Source of the DNA: Alloalcanivorax mobilis
Lineage (GTDB): Bacteria; Pseudomonadota; Gammaproteobacteria; Pseudomonadales; Alcanivoracaceae
Assembly (NCBI RefSeq): GCF_002864685.1
Contig: NZ_NMQZ01000001.1
Coordinates: forward strand, 248,001-312,000
Length of the DNA stretch: 64,000 nt
Direction of reading: 5' to 3'
Numbering within the stretch: the stretch's first letter is position 1; the number at the start of each line of letters is the position of its first letter. A model generated the notes under the pieces. It was not told where the DNA came from and searched no databases. It worked only from the letters and a program-made list of their open reading frames with translations. Shown here piece after piece: positions 35,548 to 44,138 of the stretch. The translations under genes were made by a program, and so were the position numbers.

Positions 35548-36585
35548 ATGTCGCTGCAGGAAAAGATCGAACGCGCCACCGTACGCTCGCTGATGAAACT
35601 GCCCGGCCCGGTGCTGGGCCGGCTCGCCGGCCTGGTGGAAAAGGTTAACCGTGAACGGCTCGACCCGCGGCTGCGCCTGCTGCTGGCGCTGGGCGATGGC
35701 CGTAAAGGCTTCCACCAATTGCCGTTGCCCAAGGGCCGGGCCTTGTATGGCCAGATGATTCGCATGCTCGACGTGGATTTCCAGCCGGTGGCGGAAACCC
35801 GCGACCTGCGTGTGCCGCTGGCCGCTGGCGACGGCGATTTTCTGGTCAAGCTGTACCGGCCCAAAGGCGCCGCCAGCGAGGCGCCGGCGATCGTATACTT
35901 CCACGGCGGCGGGTTCACCATCGGCAGCGCCGAGCAATACGACCACCTGTGCCGCTATCTGGCCAACCGCACCGGCGCGGTGGTGCTCAACGTGGATTAC
36001 CGCCTGGCGCCGGAGTTTCCCTCGCCGGCCGCCGCCGACGATGTGCTCAGCGCCTGGCGCTGGCTGCTTGAAAACGCCGCCGAGCTGCGCATCGATGCGA
36101 CCCGCCTGGCCACCATGGGCGACAGCGCCGGTGGCAACCTGTGCATCGTCGCCGCCCAGCAGGCCGCCGTCCACGGGCTGACCCTGCCCAAGCTGGTGGT
36201 GGCGGTCTACCCGACCACCGACGGCGCCATGGACAGCCCGTCGGTGGCGCAGCTTGGCGGCGGCCAGGGTGGCCTGGATCTGGCCATGATGAACTGGTTC
36301 CGCGACCACTATCTGCCGGACAAGTCGGTGCTCGACGACCTTCGCGTCTCGCCGCTGCGCAACCCGGACCTGGCCGGCCAGCCCACCACCGTGCTGGTCA
36401 CCGCCACCGACCCGCTGCGCGACGAAGGTCTGGCCTATGGCGAAAAGCTCAAACAGGCCGGTGTCACCGTGATCAATCTGGACTACCCCGAACTGGTGCA
36501 TGGCTTTATCACCATGGGCGGCGCCATCCCGGCCGCCCGCGCGGCGGTCAACGCCATCTGCCGGCGGATTACCGAGCGGTTGTAG
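35548..36585 (+). CDS. Alpha/beta hydrolase, hormone-sensitive-lipase-like esterase
   Basis: The 345-residue cytoplasmic esterase has the oxyanion motif YFHGGGFTIGS (about residue 118), nucleophile MGDSAGGNL (Ser near residue 193), acid in TATDPLRDEG and catalytic His in LVHGFITM. NVDYRLAPEFPSPAAADDV is the usual family IV (HSL) sequence. A 75-residue N-terminal cap precedes the core. It probably hydrolyses short acyl esters. GAGGAG precedes the ATG. A heptamer element, now split by an IS, follows its stop. Confidence 0.9.
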   Translation: MSLQEKIERATVRSLMKLPGPVLGRLAGLVEKVNRERLDPRLRLLLALGDGRKGFHQLPLPKGRALYGQMIRMLDVDFQPVAETRDLRVPLAAGDGDFLVKLYRPKGAASEAPAIVYFHGGGFTIGSAEQYDHLCRYLANRTGAVVLNVDYRLAPEFPSPAAADDVLSAWRWLLENAAELRIDATRLATMGDSAGGNLCIVAAQQAAVHGLTLPKLVVAVYPTTDGAMDSPSVAQLGGGQGGLDLAMMNWFRDHYLPDKSVLDDLRVSPLRNPDLAGQPTTVLVTATDPLRDEGLAYGEKLKQAGVTVINLDYPELVHGFITMGGAIPAARAAVNAICRRITERL

Positions 36586-36672
36586 GGCTACAAACTGCAA
36601 GCTGCAAGCCACAAGGGTTGTTCTTGGAGTGGCCCGAGAAAAGTAGACACCTTTCTGAGAGAGGAAAGGTGT

Positions 36673-36990
36673 ATGAAATTCCGGGCACGTCGATCTTTCA
36701 GCGACGACTTCAAAGGCGAGGCGGTCGAGTTGTCGCTGTCCAGCCCGCAGACACTGGCCGAAGTCGCTGGCAAACTGGGTGTTCATCCCAACGTGTTAAG
36801 CCGCTGGCGCAGTGAGTGGATCATGGCTCATCAAAGATCGGATCAACCGGCTCCCCAGCCGGGGCCGGAGAAGAGCGTTCGGGAGCTTGAGCGGGAAAAC
36901 GCTCGGCTGAAGAAGCAACTGGCACGGGCGAAGCTGGAGAACGACATCCTAAAAAAGGCGGAAGAGTACGTTGCCAAGCACCGGAAATGA
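36673..36990 (+). CDS. IS3-family transposase OrfA
   Basis: The 105-residue protein has an N-terminal helix-turn-helix (RRSFSDDFKGEAVELSLSSP, then EVAGKLGVHPNVLSRWRSEW) that binds the IS ends, and a leucine-zipper-like coil (RELERENARLKKQLARAKLENDILKKAEEYV). The A_AAA_AAG at 36951-36957 in the zero frame allows a -1 shift into OrfB to make the OrfAB transposase; no stop lies between. Its TGA overlaps the OrfB ATG. Confidence 0.93.
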   Translation: MKFRARRSFSDDFKGEAVELSLSSPQTLAEVAGKLGVHPNVLSRWRSEWIMAHQRSDQPAPQPGPEKSVRELERENARLKKQLARAKLENDILKKAEEYVAKHRK

Positions 36991-37847
36991 GGTTCGCCTT
37001 CATTGACGGCCATCACGACGCGGCGTGGCCGGTCGCGCTGATGTGCAGCGTACTCGATGTCTCCCGGGCAGGGTATTACCGTTGGCGTCAGCGCCAACAC
37101 CGGCCCAGTCCGCGCCAGCGGCACCACCAAGCCTTGAGTTCGTTCTTGCTGGAAGCCGCCGAGCAACAGGAGAGCGTTCCGGGGTATCGTAAACTCTGGC
37201 TGGACGCTCAGGATGCCGGTTTTGCTTGCGGCAAGAATCAGGTACAGAGGCTGTTGCGGGAGGCGGGCTACCGGTCGTGTGTCGCCATGAAGCCCGGGCA
37301 TCGCCGCCCAGATCCCGGCCTGCCGGTGCCACCGAACCTGCTGAACCGTGACTTTGAGGTCTCTGAGGCCAACCGGGTATGGGTCTCAGACATCACGCAG
37401 ATACGGTGTCGGGAAGGCTGGCTGTATATGGCGGTGGTGTTGGACCTGGGGACTCGGGACGTAGTGGGCCGGGCGTTGGGCCCGGTGAACCACTCCAACC
37501 TGGTCCTTGAGGCTCTTGAACAGGCTTGGCGCCGGCAGTGCCCCAAAGGCGAGGAGTTACTGTTCCACTCGGACCAAGGCAGCCAGTATCGCAGCGAAGC
37601 GGTAGTGGGGTGGTTGAACGCCCGAGGCGTGACGATCAGCATGTCCCGCCCTGGAAATTGCTGGGACAACGCCTGCGCAGAGAGCTTCTTTGCGCTGCTC
37701 AAGAAGGAGTGGACCCGACGCCTGGGGCTGATTGGGCGGGACGAGATGGCGAGTGAAATCCGATACTACACGGATCAATTTTACCCCAAGATGCGGCGTC
37801 ATATGGCCTTGGGGGGACTTACCCCTCATGCCTATGCCGCCGCCTAA
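36987..37847 (+). CDS. IS3-family transposase OrfB (DDE integrase)
   Basis: The 286-residue protein has the HTH_21-like N-terminus (VPGYRKLWLDAQDAGFACGKNQVQRLLREAGY) and an rve catalytic core with the DDE triad intact: Asp in RVWVSDITQI, Asp in LLFHSDQGSQY, and Glu in NACAESFFALLKKEW. It is expected to be expressed mainly as the OrfAB frameshift fusion, though an ATG exists at the overlap with OrfA. Confidence 0.95.
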   Translation: MRFAFIDGHHDAAWPVALMCSVLDVSRAGYYRWRQRQHRPSPRQRHHQALSSFLLEAAEQQESVPGYRKLWLDAQDAGFACGKNQVQRLLREAGYRSCVAMKPGHRRPDPGLPVPPNLLNRDFEVSEANRVWVSDITQIRCREGWLYMAVVLDLGTRDVVGRALGPVNHSNLVLEALEQAWRRQCPKGEELLFHSDQGSQYRSEAVVGWLNARGVTISMSRPGNCWDNACAESFFALLKKEWTRRLGLIGRDEMASEIRYYTDQFYPKMRRHMALGGLTPHAYAAA

Positions 37848-37980
37848 ACCGGTGTCTACTTAAACCGGTCCACTCCATCTTGAAGCTTGTAGCTTGTAGC
37901 TTGCGGCTTGCAGCCGCAACCTGACCTGACCGCTTGGCGGCGCTACACTGTGCGCTTCACCGATCTGACCAGGGAATTCC

Positions 37981-40725
37981 ATGGCCGAGCGCGCTCCGAT
38001 CATCCTTGTGGATGGCTCCTCCTATCTGTACCGGGCGTTCCACGCCCTGCCGCCGTTGAGCACTTCCAGCGGCCAGCCCACCGGCGCCGTGCGTGGGGTG
38101 GCATCGATGCTGCGCAAGCTGATCAAGGATTACGATCCCGAGTACATGGCGGTGGTGTTCGACGCCAAGGGCAAGACCTTCCGCGATGAGCTGTTCGAAG
38201 AATACAAATCCAACCGCCCGCCGATGCCCGATGACCTGCGCGCCCAGGTGGAGCCACTGCATGCGCTGATTCGCGCCATGGGGTTGCCGCTGATCATCGA
38301 AGAAGGCGTGGAAGCGGACGACGTGATCGGCACCTTCGCGCGCGTTTTCAGCGAGCAGCAAAAAGCGGTGCTGATCTCCACCGGCGACAAGGACATGGCC
38401 CAGCTCGTCAATGAGCACGTCACCCTGGTCAACACCATGAGCGACACCCTGCTCGACATCGCCGGCGTGGAAGAAAAGTTCGGCGTGGGTCCGGAGCTGA
38501 TCATCGATCTGCTGGCGCTGATGGGCGACAAGGTGGACAACATTCCCGGCGTGCCCGGTGTTGGCGAGAAAACCGCCCGCGCCCTGATCAGCGGGCTCGG
38601 TGCCATCAGTAACATTTACGACCACCTGGATCAGGTCGCCACGCTGGATTTTCGTGGCGCCAAGACCATGGGCAAAAAACTGGAAGAGCACCGCGAGCAG
38701 GCGTTTCTTTCCTACCGATTGGCCGCCATCAAACTGGACTGTGCGCTCAACGAGGACCTGGACGATCTGAAACTGCGAACGCCGGAGGCGGAAAAACTCG
38801 CCGAGCTGTATCGCACCTTTGAATTCAAAGGCTGGCTGGCGGAATTGCTGGAAGGCCAGGACCCGGCGGTGGACGGCGACGTGGCCGCGCTGCAGCCCGA
38901 GCACGCGGTGGACCGCGACAGCTACGACAACGCGCTCACCGGTGAACAGCTGGACGCCTGGATCGAAAAGCTGAAAAACGCCGATCTGTTCGCGTTCGAC
39001 ACCGAAACCACCAGCCTGAATTACATGGAAGCCGATCTGGTGGGCGTCAGCATGGCCACCGCCGAAGGCGAGGCCGCTTATATTCCGTTCGCACACGATT
39101 ACCCCGGCGCCCCGGATCAGTTGCCCCGTGAGCAGGTTCTGGAAAAACTCAAACCCTTACTCGAAGACGAACGCATTAAAAAAGTCGGCCAGAACCTGAA
39201 ATACGACATGAGCGTGCTGGCGCGCGCCGGCATTAGCCTGCGCGGCATTGCTTTTGACACCATGCTGGAATCCTACGTGCTTGATTCGGTGGCCACCCGC
39301 CACGATATGGATTCCCTGTCGCTCAAGTATCTGGGCCATAAAACCATTTCTTTTGAAGAAATCGCCGGCAAGGGCGCCAAGCAGCTCACCTTCAATCAGG
39401 TCGGCCTCGACGAAGCCGCCGCCTACGCCGCCGAAGACGCCGACATCACCCTGCGCCTGCACCGGGCCCTGTGGCCACAACTGGAACAGCACGCCGGCCT
39501 CAAGCGCGTGTTCGAGGAAATCGAACTGCCGCTGGTGCCGGTGCTCAGCCGCATCGAGCGTAACGGCACCTACGTGGACGCGGACATGCTCAGAAAGCAG
39601 AGCACCTTTCTCGCCAAGCGCATGATGGAACTGGAAGAAAACGCGTTTCAGGAAGCGGGGCAGAAATTCAACCTGGGCTCGCCCAAACAGCTCGGTGAAA
39701 TTCTGTACCAGAAGCTGGAAATCCCGGTCATTAAAAAGACCCCCAAAGGCGCGCCTTCCACCGCCGAAGCGGTGCTCCAGGACCTGGCCTTGCAGGGTTA
39801 TCCACTGCCCCAGGTGATCATGGACTACCGCGGTGTCTCCAAGCTGAAAAACACCTACACCGACAAACTGCCGGAACTGATCAACCCCACCACCGGCCGG
39901 GTGCACACCTCCTACCACCAGGCGGTGGCCGCCACCGGCCGGCTCTCCTCCAGCGACCCCAACCTGCAGAATATTCCGGTGCGAAGCGAAGAAGGCCGCA
40001 AGATCCGCCAGGCGTTCCTGGCGCCGACCGGCCGCAAAATCGTTGCCTGCGACTACTCACAAATCGAACTGCGCATCATGGCGCACCTGTCCGGCGACAA
40101 AGGCCTCACCGAGGCCTTCGCCAACAAGCTAGACATCCACCGCGCCACCGCCGCCGAAGTGTGGGGAAAAGACCTGGATGACGTCACCGACAACGAACGC
40201 CGCAACGCCAAGGCCATCAACTTTGGCCTGATCTACGGCATGAGCGCCTTCGGCCTGGCCAAGCAGCTGGGCGTGCCCCGTGGCGAGGCTCAGGAGTACA
40301 TCGACCTTTACTTCGCCCGCTATCCCGGCGTGAAACGCTACATGGAAAACACCCGCGCCGACGCCGCCGAAAAAGGCTACGTGGAAACCCTGTTCGGCCG
40401 CCGCCTGTATCTGCCGGAAATCAACAGCCGCAACGGCCAGCGCCGCCAGGCCGCCGAGCGCACCGCCATCAACGCGCCGATGCAGGGCACCGCCGCCGAC
40501 ATCATCAAACGGGCCATGATCAAGGTGGACGCCTGGCTGGGCGAAAGCGATCTGGACGCCATGATGATCATGCAGGTGCACGATGAATTGGTGTTCGAAG
40601 TGAAAGAAAGCCAGGTTGACGACCTGGTCAAGGAAGTCACCGCGCTGATGGAAAGCGCCGCCGAACTGGACGTTCCGCTGATCGTTGACGCCGGCATGGG
40701 CGGAAATTGGGAAGAGGCGCATTGA
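37981..40725 (+). CDS. polA: DNA polymerase I
   Basis: The 914-residue enzyme fills gaps and removes RNA primers. The N-terminal 5'-3' exonuclease (residues 1-290) shows [28 protein letters not shown] and [17 protein letters not shown]. The 3'-5' proofreading domain (about 310-500) keeps FDTETTSL and [12 protein letters not shown]. The polymerase domain has [30 protein letters not shown] (motif A), [14 protein letters not shown] (motif B) and [11 protein letters not shown] (motif C). All three activities appear intact. It lies just downstream of the IS3 insertion, which may have displaced upstream promoter sequence. Confidence 0.97.
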   Translation: MAERAPIILVDGSSYLYRAFHALPPLSTSSGQPTGAVRGVASMLRKLIKDYDPEYMAVVFDAKGKTFRDELFEEYKSNRPPMPDDLRAQVEPLHALIRAMGLPLIIEEGVEADDVIGTFARVFSEQQKAVLISTGDKDMAQLVNEHVTLVNTMSDTLLDIAGVEEKFGVGPELIIDLLALMGDKVDNIPGVPGVGEKTARALISGLGAISNIYDHLDQVATLDFRGAKTMGKKLEEHREQAFLSYRLAAIKLDCALNEDLDDLKLRTPEAEKLAELYRTFEFKGWLAELLEGQDPAVDGDVAALQPEHAVDRDSYDNALTGEQLDAWIEKLKNADLFAFDTETTSLNYMEADLVGVSMATAEGEAAYIPFAHDYPGAPDQLPREQVLEKLKPLLEDERIKKVGQNLKYDMSVLARAGISLRGIAFDTMLESYVLDSVATRHDMDSLSLKYLGHKTISFEEIAGKGAKQLTFNQVGLDEAAAYAAEDADITLRLHRALWPQLEQHAGLKRVFEEIELPLVPVLSRIERNGTYVDADMLRKQSTFLAKRMMELEENAFQEAGQKFNLGSPKQLGEILYQKLEIPVIKKTPKGAPSTAEAVLQDLALQGYPLPQVIMDYRGVSKLKNTYTDKLPELINPTTGRVHTSYHQAVAATGRLSSSDPNLQNIPVRSEEGRKIRQAFLAPTGRKIVACDYSQIELRIMAHLSGDKGLTEAFANKLDIHRATAAEVWGKDLDDVTDNERRNAKAINFGLIYGMSAFGLAKQLGVPRGEAQEYIDLYFARYPGVKRYMENTRADAAEKGYVETLFGRRLYLPEINSRNGQRRQAAERTAINAPMQGTAADIIKRAMIKVDAWLGESDLDAMMIMQVHDELVFEVKESQVDDLVKEVTALMESAAELDVPLIVDAGMGGNWEEAH

Positions 40726-40752
40726 TCACGCTCGCTCCCGACGGAGAACAAT

Positions 40753-41445
40753 ATGGAAGGGTCGTTCTGGAAAGATAAATGGCAAAAACACGAGTTGGGC
40801 TTTCATCTCCCTTTCGTGCATCCCATTCTTAAACGGTCGCTGCCTCTGTTTGATCTGCCCGATCGGGCCCGCGTGTTTCTGCCGCTGTGCGGCAAAACTC
40901 TGGACATGGGTTACTTGCTTGAGCAAGGCTATGGGGTGGTGGGCGTGGAGCTGAGCGAATTGGCGGTGCGCGAGCTGTTTCAGGAGCGCAACCTGGTGCC
41001 GGAGATTTCCGACTGGGCCGGCGGACAGTGTTGGCGCCACGCTGACCTGACCGTGTTCCAGGGCGATTTTTTCGCTCTGACGGCGCAGAGTCTCGGACCG
41101 GTGGATCTGATCTACGACCGCGCCGCGCTGGTGGCGCTGCCGCCGCCCATGCGTGAGCGCTACGCCGAAGCGCTGCCGGGGCTGACCGCGACCGCGCCGC
41201 AGTTGCTGATCAGCTTCGAGTACGACCAGGCGCGCATGGACGGCCCGCCGTTCTCGGTGCCGCCGGCGTGGATCGAACGGGCCTACGGCAGGGCGTATCA
41301 CCGACAAGAGCTGTCCCGCAAGGATGTGATCGCCCACCAGCCCCGGTTCCAGCAGGCCGGGCTGGGCCGTTTTGAAGAAGTGGCCTGGCGATTGGTCCGC
41401 TCTGATCGCGTTACCGTTGATGCATCTTCTCGGTACGGGGCGTAA
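40753..41445 (+). CDS. tpm: Thiopurine S-methyltransferase (TPMT) family
   Basis: A 230-residue SAM-dependent methyltransferase. The family start, SFWKDKWQKHELGFHLPFVHPIL, is followed by the SAM site RVFLPLCGKTLDMGYLLEQGYGVVGVELSE and VDLIYDRAALVALPPPMRERY. Bacterial members methylate thiopurines and selenium or tellurium oxyanions, giving resistance. It is 27 bases after polA, so the two may be co-transcribed. Confidence 0.94.
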   Translation: MEGSFWKDKWQKHELGFHLPFVHPILKRSLPLFDLPDRARVFLPLCGKTLDMGYLLEQGYGVVGVELSELAVRELFQERNLVPEISDWAGGQCWRHADLTVFQGDFFALTAQSLGPVDLIYDRAALVALPPPMRERYAEALPGLTATAPQLLISFEYDQARMDGPPFSVPPAWIERAYGRAYHRQELSRKDVIAHQPRFQQAGLGRFEEVAWRLVRSDRVTVDASSRYGA

Positions 41446-41447
41446 TT

Positions 41448-41696
41448 ATGCCAGTAGTGTTCCGCTATAAGGGAATCCGATTCTTCTTCTACTCGAATGA
41501 GGGTAACCCCAGGGAGAAGATGCATATCCATGCCGAGAGTGGTGCCGGGGAGGCTAAATTATGGCTGTATCCCGAGGTGTCTATAGCAGATAGCGCGGGT
41601 TATAATCGTTAGCAACTTTCCCAACTGACGGCCATCGTGGCGAAACGTCGTGATGAGATTGAACGAGCATGGCATGAACATTTCAGCGAGCGCTAA
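41448..41696 (+). pseudogene. DUF4160 gene with an in-frame TAG stop at codon 55
   Basis: The frame starts MPVVFRYKGIRFFFYSNEGN, then EKMHIHAESGAGEAKLWLYP, which is the DUF4160 pattern. It meets TAG at 41610-41612 and then continues in the same frame (QQ-less LSQLTAIVAKRRDEIERAWHEHFSER) to TAA at 41694-41696. The part after the TAG is the normal C-terminal helix of the family, so one base change explains the break. The product is 54 residues unless the stop is read through. Its partner, a DUF2442 gene, overlaps the 3' end. The pair resembles the DUF4160/DUF2442 modules proposed as toxin-antitoxin-like, which is not proven. Confidence 0.85.
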
Positions 41697-41934
41697 AGCG
41701 GTGAGCTTTGATGACGACACCATGTGGGTGGAGCTTAATGACGGCCGCTCATTAGGTATCCCACTTGCCTGGTTTCCCCGCCTTTTGAACGCACGGCCGG
41801 AGCAGCGAGATCAATATCGAATCAGTTACTCCGGCAAGGGTATTCATTGGGATGTGCTGAATGAGGACATCTCCGTGGAGGGCCTGGTCGCAGGGCGAGG
41901 CGACGTCGTCTCCGCTCGTAACGAGGTCGCGTAG
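41674..41934 (+). CDS. DUF2442 family protein
   Basis: About 86 residues from the chosen ATG. The core MWVELNDGRSLGIPLAWFPRLLNARPEQRDQYRIS, then GKGIHWDVLNEDISVEGLV, is typical of DUF2442. Starts at 41650 (GTG), 41653 and 41674 are all possible, and none has a clear ribosome site. It overlaps the broken DUF4160 frame, so it was probably translated by coupling. The family often sits next to DUF4160 and may be its antidote or partner; this is inference. Confidence 0.8.
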   Translation: MNISASAKAVSFDDDTMWVELNDGRSLGIPLAWFPRLLNARPEQRDQYRISYSGKGIHWDVLNEDISVEGLVAGRGDVVSARNEVA

Positions 41935-42062
41935 TTCGCACTTCCGCTTCTCCCCGGCCACCTTTTACAAATTCCTCCTTGTGGTTGCCTCCGCCGTCTT
42001 CAGATTTGAGGTTAAAGCCACGCGGGTTCTCGTTTTGAGAGCCGACAGGCAGGGAGAATCCT

Positions 42063-42461
42063 ATGTTGAACGTGAGCGGCGAGACCGTATGTCGGTTGGT
42101 GGAATTGGCCCAGGCCTTCCAGGCCCGTGACACGGTGAGCATGCCGGAGGACGCCGGCAACCCCATCGACGACGCCGCCGGCGCGGAGGCGCTGACGGAG
42201 CCGGCGGCCGGCAAAGAGGACGGCTCAGTGGCGGAGTTTCGCACCGTGATTGAGGACCTGGAGCCGGATCAGCAGACCGAGGTGGTGGCGCTGATGTGGT
42301 TGGGTCGTGGCGATTTCCAGGAGGACGAGTGGGAGGAGGCCCTGCGCATGGCCCGCGACGAGTGGACGCCGGACACCGCCGACTTCCTGCTCGGCCACCC
42401 GCTGCTGTCCGAGTACCTGGTGGAGGGCCTCGCTGTGTTCGGCGTGCAGTGCGACCTCTAG
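42063..42461 (+). CDS. DUF3775 domain protein
   Basis: The 132-residue acidic protein starts MLNVSGETVCRLVELAQAF and has VIEDLEPDQQTEVVALMWLGRGDF followed by DEWEEALRMARDEW, which fits DUF3775. GGGAGAA precedes the ATG. It is convergent with hipA and the two stop codons share the four bases CTAG at 42458-42461. Its function is unknown. Confidence 0.75.
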   Translation: MLNVSGETVCRLVELAQAFQARDTVSMPEDAGNPIDDAAGAEALTEPAAGKEDGSVAEFRTVIEDLEPDQQTEVVALMWLGRGDFQEDEWEEALRMARDEWTPDTADFLLGHPLLSEYLVEGLAVFGVQCDL

Positions 42462-43720
42462 GGAAGCCAGTCCCGTTGTGCTTTACCGATCTGCCGGGCT
42501 ATCACGGCCTTGGCATTGTCGAGTTCGCCGGCGAGGCGGTGTTCTTCGATGAAATTTCGGTGCCAGGCATCAAGGTTCTCACTGAGTGCCGAACTCTGCT
42601 CCTGGATTAGCCGTTGAATGCGCTTCGTCGTCATGCCCAGTTGTTCGGCAAACACGTCCCAGTGCTTGCGGTGCAGGTTGCCGGGGTCGGTGTGACGTCC
42701 CACGGGCAGCGCCAGTTGGTGGCTGATGTTATCGATGGCCAGCGTGCAGACCAGGTCGTAAAAGGGCGCGAGCGACCAACCGTCGTGTCCGTGAGAGATC
42801 AGTGAAAGGTTCTTCAGGTGGCCGTCGGCGTTTCCCGCCAGCGCATTGAAGATTTGCCAGCGGGCCAAGGCCTGCAGATCCACGGCGGGTGCTTGGCAGT
42901 GCTGTTGGATCACCGCCGCTAACTCGGAGAACGCGTTGCTTCCGGCGTCGTACTTTGAAGCGTGTGAGCGCCCCTGCGCCTGGCAAAGGTCTTCTTGGTG
43001 CAATCGTGATACCAGACCGTCGCGGCTTTGGCGGTCGTAGCGTTCGGCCAGGGACGCGATATGTGGACCGATACGCACAAGGCGTACCGGGGCCACCGGC
43101 AGGCCTAGCTTCCCAGCGATATAAGTGGTGTAAATCTCCAGCAACGGCACCTGCTTCAGATCGCGCACCGGGAGTTTCAGGATGTGCGTGGACGCGGCGC
43201 CGCTTTCCGGCAGTTGGAAAGTCCAGATACCGTGCTCGCCGGCTGTGGCGCGAACCGGTACTTTGTCTTGAGCGCCGGCCAATGAAAGGCGCGGGGCGTC
43301 GTCGCCATCCAACCATTGGGCTCGGCCCCGTTCGATGGCGGTAATCAGATCGGCTTCCCGGAGCGGGCGCAGAGCGTTGCTGCTGACATTGGGAACCTGG
43401 CCTTCGGGCAGCAGCTGCAGGGCCCCGGCGCAATCATCGCCCAAGGTTTCCAGCAGCGTGAAATCGTCGTCGGCGATACCCAGTTGCCGCACCAGCCGGT
43501 CCCGGGCGTTTCCTTCCGGCAACAGATTGGCGAAGAAATGATGGCCGCGCAGGTCCGGCGGCAGGAAGTCGCCGGTTTCGTTCACGGGCAGGCTGCAGGA
43601 GATCGCCCAGCCGTGTTCCAGCCAGTCGCCGTCGTAGATAAAGGCCATGCGCCCGTCGCCGCTGTCCAATAAGCGGCCGACCTTGCGGTCTTGATACCAG
43701 ACGTTCAGTGCCCGGTTCAT
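42458..43720 (-). CDS. hipA: HipA-family serine/threonine kinase toxin
   Basis: The 420-residue protein has the HipA N-terminal subdomain (NRALNVWYQDRKVGRLLDSG…FLPPDLRGHHFFANLLPEGN), the autophosphorylation/P-loop region LSLAGAQDKVPV, catalytic NALAGNADGHLKNLSLI with the HxxN of the loop, and metal-binding APFYDLVCTLAI. In E. coli HipA phosphorylates GltX and causes persistence. The kinase residues look intact. It overlaps hipB by 4 bases (ATGA), as in a two-gene toxin-antitoxin operon. Confidence 0.93.
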   Translation of the reverse strand: MNRALNVWYQDRKVGRLLDSGDGRMAFIYDGDWLEHGWAISCSLPVNETGDFLPPDLRGHHFFANLLPEGNARDRLVRQLGIADDDFTLLETLGDDCAGALQLLPEGQVPNVSSNALRPLREADLITAIERGRAQWLDGDDAPRLSLAGAQDKVPVRATAGEHGIWTFQLPESGAASTHILKLPVRDLKQVPLLEIYTTYIAGKLGLPVAPVRLVRIGPHIASLAERYDRQSRDGLVSRLHQEDLCQAQGRSHASKYDAGSNAFSELAAVIQQHCQAPAVDLQALARWQIFNALAGNADGHLKNLSLISHGHDGWSLAPFYDLVCTLAIDNISHQLALPVGRHTDPGNLHRKHWDVFAEQLGMTTKRIQRLIQEQSSALSENLDAWHRNFIEEHRLAGELDNAKAVIARQIGKAQRDWLP

Positions 43721-43959
43721 GAGGTACCCCCTCGTGGCACGGCGAACAAATCCAGCCCCACCAGGCGCGCGATCTTCAGCGCCAGCCCCAGGCGCACCGT
43801 GTCCTTGCCGCGCTCGAGCTCCGACAAAAAACGTGGGCCGACGCCGGCGATTTCCGCCAGATCCACCTGGGTCAGGCCCTGGGCCTTCCGAGCGGCGCGG
43901 ATGCGCCGCCCCAGTTCTGCCGGGTTGTCCACGTTGTATTGTCGCGGCACGGCGCTCAT
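43717..43959 (-). CDS. hipB: HipB-like antitoxin and repressor
   Basis: An 80-residue protein with an Xre-type helix-turn-helix (LGRRIRAARKAQGLTQVDLAEIAGVGPRFLSELERGK). It should neutralise HipA and repress the operon. A GTG at 43968 is in frame, but GGAG sits 8 bases before the ATG at 43959. Three operator-like repeats lie directly upstream. Confidence 0.92.
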   Translation of the reverse strand: MSAVPRQYNVDNPAELGRRIRAARKAQGLTQVDLAEIAGVGPRFLSELERGKDTVRLGLALKIARLVGLDLFAVPRGGTS

Positions 43960-43975
43960 TGGGGTCACTCCAAAT

Positions 43976-44096
43976 ATTCCTGATCGGTAATATTAGAGCG
44001 ATATCCAGTCTGAAGTCCAATAATCATACCGATCGGGACTAAAAAGTGGATTCTGAGAAAAACCGAGCATTTTTTTCCTGATCGGTACTATTTTCA
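43976..44096 (-). promoter_or_regulatory. Three operator-like repeats in the hipBA promoter
   Basis: The sequence TCCTGATCGGTA occurs at about 43978-43989 and 44077-44088. Its inverse TACCGATCGGGA occurs at about 44027-44038. The similarity extends into AATATTA-like flanks, giving a common core TCCYGATCGGTAnTATTA. The spacing between copies is about 50 bases. Such repeated sites suggest cooperative binding of HipB or HipAB. Confidence 0.8.
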
Positions 44097-44138
44097 TGGC
44101 TGGAAAGGCCGCTTGTCGGGTTGGCGCGGCCCGAGCGT

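Larger units (their letters stand above)
36625..37877 (+). mobile_element. Intact IS3-family insertion sequence, 1253 bp
   Basis: Imperfect terminal inverted repeats of about 27 bp begin TGGAGTGG (36625) and end CCACTCCA (37877); both contain AAGTAGACACC on their own reading strand. The flanks are a 3-bp direct repeat TCT (36622-36624 and 37878-37880), the size expected for IS3. Two overlapping transposase frames are intact, with a slippery AAAAAAG for -1 frameshifting at 36951-36957. No degradation is visible, so the element may be active and recent. Confidence 0.93.
36591..37914. repeat. Heptamer-repeat inverted element interrupted by an IS3-family insertion
   Basis: The left arm is CAAACTG, CAAGCTG, CAAGCCA, CAAGGGT (36591-36618), just after the esterase stop. 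The right arm is TTGAAGC, TTGTAGC x2, TTGCGGC, TTGCAGC (37880-37914). Removing the IS and one copy of its TCT duplication restores a compact element with a core of about ten bases, like those at 20172 and 22561. Confidence 0.85.

Noticed and set aside
43721-44020. N-terminal extension of HipA through the hipB region
   Set aside because: The HipA fold begins at MNRALNVWY; the extension overlaps hipB in another frame.
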